Below, piece after piece: positions 62,255 through 64,000 of a stretch of DNA of 64,000 nt. The stretch's first letter is position 1, and every line of letters starts with the position of its first letter. The notes beneath the pieces were generated by a model that made no database searches, had not been told where the DNA came from, and saw only the letters and a list, made by a program, of their open reading frames with translations. The stretch is from G963676655 sp963676655 (lineage in GTDB: Bacteria > Verrucomicrobiota > Lentisphaeria > Victivallales > Victivallaceae): assembly GCA_963676655.2 (NCBI GenBank), contig CAXXKX010000004.1:558001-622000 (forward strand). Direction: 5' to 3'. Both the position numbers and the translations under genes were made by a program.

Positions 62255-63400
62255 TCAAATATATTCAACGATATAATTGATCAATGCCTGACTTTCCCCG
62301 GAATCGACATCGCCCCAGAGGGCTAGTAAACCGGCTGTCACTGCTTCGCGGCTGGAGCCGAACTCTTCCCGGGCGGCCAGTGCAGCAGCTTTGGCGATAA
62401 TATTCGGTTCAACGCCCTGACTCATGACCACGCGCATAGTGCCGATCACCCGGTCGTTCCAGGATAATTTGCGCGGCAGATCACGGGTGATCCGGTCGAT
62501 TGCGTCACGCAGGAAAGGGTTGGTCATGCGAACCAGCAGGTCAACCGCGTATTCGCGAAATCCCGCTTTAGTGAACAGCGGATCAAAATTATTGTATTTG
62601 CAACACAGCGCCCGGCCGGATTCGTCGACGAACGCGCTAAATGCGTCACAGATCAGGTCGACATGGTCGCGCAGTTCGCTCATCAGTTCAAGTCCACGCT
62701 GCTTGCCGAAAGTTCCGAGCATAAAGTGGATTGCGTTATGACCGTAGAGTTTGGCTTCCTCGAACGGATAAAGGTCGGGTTTGACGATCAAACCCTGAGT
62801 CAGGCGGTTTTCGATGCCTGGAGCGCTGGAAATGAGGATTTTGTTGAATTCCTCCACCAGATGACCGCGATCAGCATCGGGACTTAACGGCTTCATGTTG
62901 CGTTCGGCACATTCGGCGGCGGTGATAACCCCGCTCATTTTGCCGACAACGGTGTTCAGACAATAGGTTTCCGGGAACTCGTCGCCAAGCAGCGCGGCCA
63001 GTTCTTCCGCCGCGTGATTATTATTTTCGGCGGTATAGATGAAACGCCGTTTGCCGGGAGCCATGGCAAAACCTTTTTTCAGCCAGGGCGCGACATGTTT
63101 GAAAAAGTTTACACTGGGCAGGGCGGTAGCCAGTTCGTCCGCTTCCGCGGCGACGGCAACCAGTTTTTCCAGGTCGGCTTCGTCGGTAGGATTGAATACT
63201 TCGATGCCGGTATAAGTTTCCGGATAAACCCGGTCGGCCGCTGCGATGTTGATTGAGACTTCGCCGGTTGAGTTAACCGCTTTTTTAAGTTTGTCGTCAA
63301 CTTCCGCGATAACAATCCGGTCAAATTTGCCTTTGAATGCGCCGGATAGAAAAATACCGGTCTGGATCGGACCGAGTCCGATACCTAAAAATGTGCTCAT
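62255..63400 (-). CDS. Mannitol-1-phosphate/polyol dehydrogenase family protein
   Basis: The 381-residue protein has the length and two-domain form of MtlD-like enzymes: an N-terminal nucleotide-binding fold (GIGLGPIQTGIFL, VIAEVDD) and the long-chain polyol-dehydrogenase C-terminal helical domain, with KPDLYPFEEAKLYGHNAIHFMLGTF, whose Lys-x-x-x-x-Asn-x-x-His set is catalytic in the family. It oxidises a sugar alcohol or its phosphate with NAD. It follows the sulfatase gene after 21 bp, so the substrate may come from the same glycan. The specific polyol is not known. Confidence 0.82.
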   Translation of the reverse strand: MSTFLGIGLGPIQTGIFLSGAFKGKFDRIVIAEVDDKLKKAVNSTGEVSINIAAADRVYPETYTGIEVFNPTDEADLEKLVAVAAEADELATALPSVNFFKHVAPWLKKGFAMAPGKRRFIYTAENNNHAAEELAALLGDEFPETYCLNTVVGKMSGVITAAECAERNMKPLSPDADRGHLVEEFNKILISSAPGIENRLTQGLIVKPDLYPFEEAKLYGHNAIHFMLGTFGKQRGLELMSELRDHVDLICDAFSAFVDESGRALCCKYNNFDPLFTKAGFREYAVDLLVRMTNPFLRDAIDRITRDLPRKLSWNDRVIGTMRVVMSQGVEPNIIAKAAALAAREEFGSSREAVTAGLLALWGDVDSGESQALINYIVEYI

Positions 63401-63421
63401 AATATTTAATCCTTTATGTTT

Positions 63422-64000
63422 TTATATACAGACAGACACAGACGCTTCGGGAGCGATTTCGCAAAAAAGTCGCTCCACGATGTCTATGTTTGCTGCCGCA
63501 ATATTATTCAATTCTTTGGGATCTTCATTCAGATCATACAATTCGGTCGGAGCTTCATCCCAGACGACCAGTTTATAATAGCCGTCGGTTACCGCCCGCC
63601 AGTTTTTCAGGCCGCTGGACATATGGTCCCTGACGGCTGCCGCTTTACCGGTAAGGATCGGCCTCAGGCTTTGTGAATCGGTTGCCGGCAACGGTTCGGC
63701 TCCGGCAAAGTCCAGGATTGTCGATGCGATATCCACAACTTCGCCCAGCGCCCTGGTTTCTCCCTGTTTCACGCCCGGCCCCGCGAATACCAGCGGAACT
63801 TCAACTGATGGCGCGTGAGGTTTGCATTTGCCCCAGCTATTGAAATCTCCGAGCATTTCCCCGTGGTCGGAAGAAAAGATTATCAGGGTATTGTCCAACT
63901 CTCCGCGAGCTTCAACTTCTTTGATGAACTCGCCGACCAGCCGGTCGATATTTTCAATCATTGCCGCGTAGTGACGTCGATTACGCTGATGATCCTCCTC
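63422..64000 (-). CDS. Sulfatase, C-terminal part (N-terminus beyond the window)
   Basis: The frame is open to base 64000 (upstream residues EEDHQRNRRHYAAMIEN... read through), so only the last ~190 residues are seen. They show the alkaline-phosphatase-superfamily sulfatase pattern: Y-A-A-M-I-E-N-I-D-R-L, NTLIIFSSDHGEMLGD (metal ligands Asp and His) with GKCKPHAPSVEVPLVFAGPG, then VVDIASTILDFAG and the C-terminal strand ELYDLNEDPKELNNIA. The C-x-P-x-R active site is outside the window, so I cannot tell whether it uses Cys or Ser for formylglycine. It would release sulfate from a glycan and heads a transcription unit with the polyol dehydrogenase. Confidence 0.93.
   Translation of the reverse strand, partial: EEDHQRNRRHYAAMIENIDRLVGEFIKEVEARGELDNTLIIFSSDHGEMLGDFNSWGKCKPHAPSVEVPLVFAGPGVKQGETRALGEVVDIASTILDFAGAEPLPATDSQSLRPILTGKAAAVRDHMSSGLKNWRAVTDGYYKLVVWDEAPTELYDLNEDPKELNNIAAANIDIVERLFCEIAPEASVSVCI

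Noticed and set aside
1..64000. CRISPR arrays, tRNA or rRNA genes, prophage
   Set aside because: No regularly spaced repeats, no T-loop/acceptor patterns, no rRNA cores and no phage structural or integrase genes were seen on either strand.

Overview
The window looks like a chromosomal piece of a Lentisphaerota (Victivallales-type) bacterium. This is inferred from content, not from a marker gene. Four pseudopilins share a near-identical FTLIELLVV...LLPALNKAREKA N-terminus and sit beside dedicated regulators and large secreted glycoside-hydrolase-like proteins, a combination typical of Lentisphaerota and their PVC relatives. A sulfatase, cytoplasmic fucosidase and rhamnosidase genes and a RAYT transposase fit the same picture. 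No rRNA, tRNA or CRISPR array was recognised.

Layout. 1-1592: a cut-off pseudopilin divergent from an AraC/PocR-like regulator. 1615-4127: two paralogous membrane proteins separated by a RAYT (REP-associated tyrosine transposase). 4240-16225: mainly housekeeping genes, with a secreted parvulin ending in a clean terminator, a phosphoesterase-PHP fusion, a lipoprotein, the linked run folE-dtd-dxr-rseP-ispG-ygjP-like, a convergent TauE/SafE transporter, a small membrane protein and a methyltransferase. 16329-23631: a seven-gene minus-strand operon headed by a LacI-type repressor with two palindromic operator candidates. It encodes an anomeric sugar kinase (NahK-like), a sugar-1-phosphate nucleotidyltransferase, a UDP-sugar 4-epimerase, NagB and two Gfo/Idh/MocA oxidoreductases, and reads as an N-acetylhexosamine (lnp-type) salvage pathway. 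24105-29316: a GntR/LacI-hybrid regulator, a pseudopilin and a secreted GH-like protein. 29325-31603: grpE-dnaJ-smpB. 31875-35243: tandemly duplicated cassettes, each a helical 'core' gene converging on a secreted TPR gene, plus a decayed third copy. 35578-37729: a hypoxanthine-DNA glycosylase, YraN and a YeeE/YedE pair. 37814-46705: fucose isomerase divergent from a second GntR-hybrid regulator, followed by a pseudopilin, an SGNH esterase and two BNR-type secreted proteins, one fused to an FGE-like domain. 46725-53327: a DUF2156 protein, an alpha/beta hydrolase, a GH29 fucosidase and a GH78-like rhamnosidase. 53392-61511: a third GntR-hybrid operon with a pseudopilin, a DUF4838 protein and a GH123-like protein. 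61512-62254: a 743-bp gap with a MITE-like element and two structured palindromes. 62255-64000: a mannitol-dehydrogenase-family protein and the C-terminal part of a sulfatase.

How the genes work together. The accessory content points to breakdown of fucosylated, rhamnose- and HexNAc-containing, sulfated glycans. Secreted GH/BNR/esterase proteins and a sulfatase would act outside; GH29 and GH78 enzymes without signal peptides inside; FucI and the HexNAc operon would feed the sugars into metabolism. The most striking pattern is a unit that recurs four times: one transcription factor, one pseudopilin and (in the three complete cases) one or more secreted carbohydrate-active proteins, with self-contained promoters and palindromes in front of the regulators. 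All four pseudopilins lack the usual Gly before the prepilin cleavage site. I regard this regulator-pseudopilin-enzyme unit, and the duplicated core/TPR cassettes, as the best candidates for undescribed systems.
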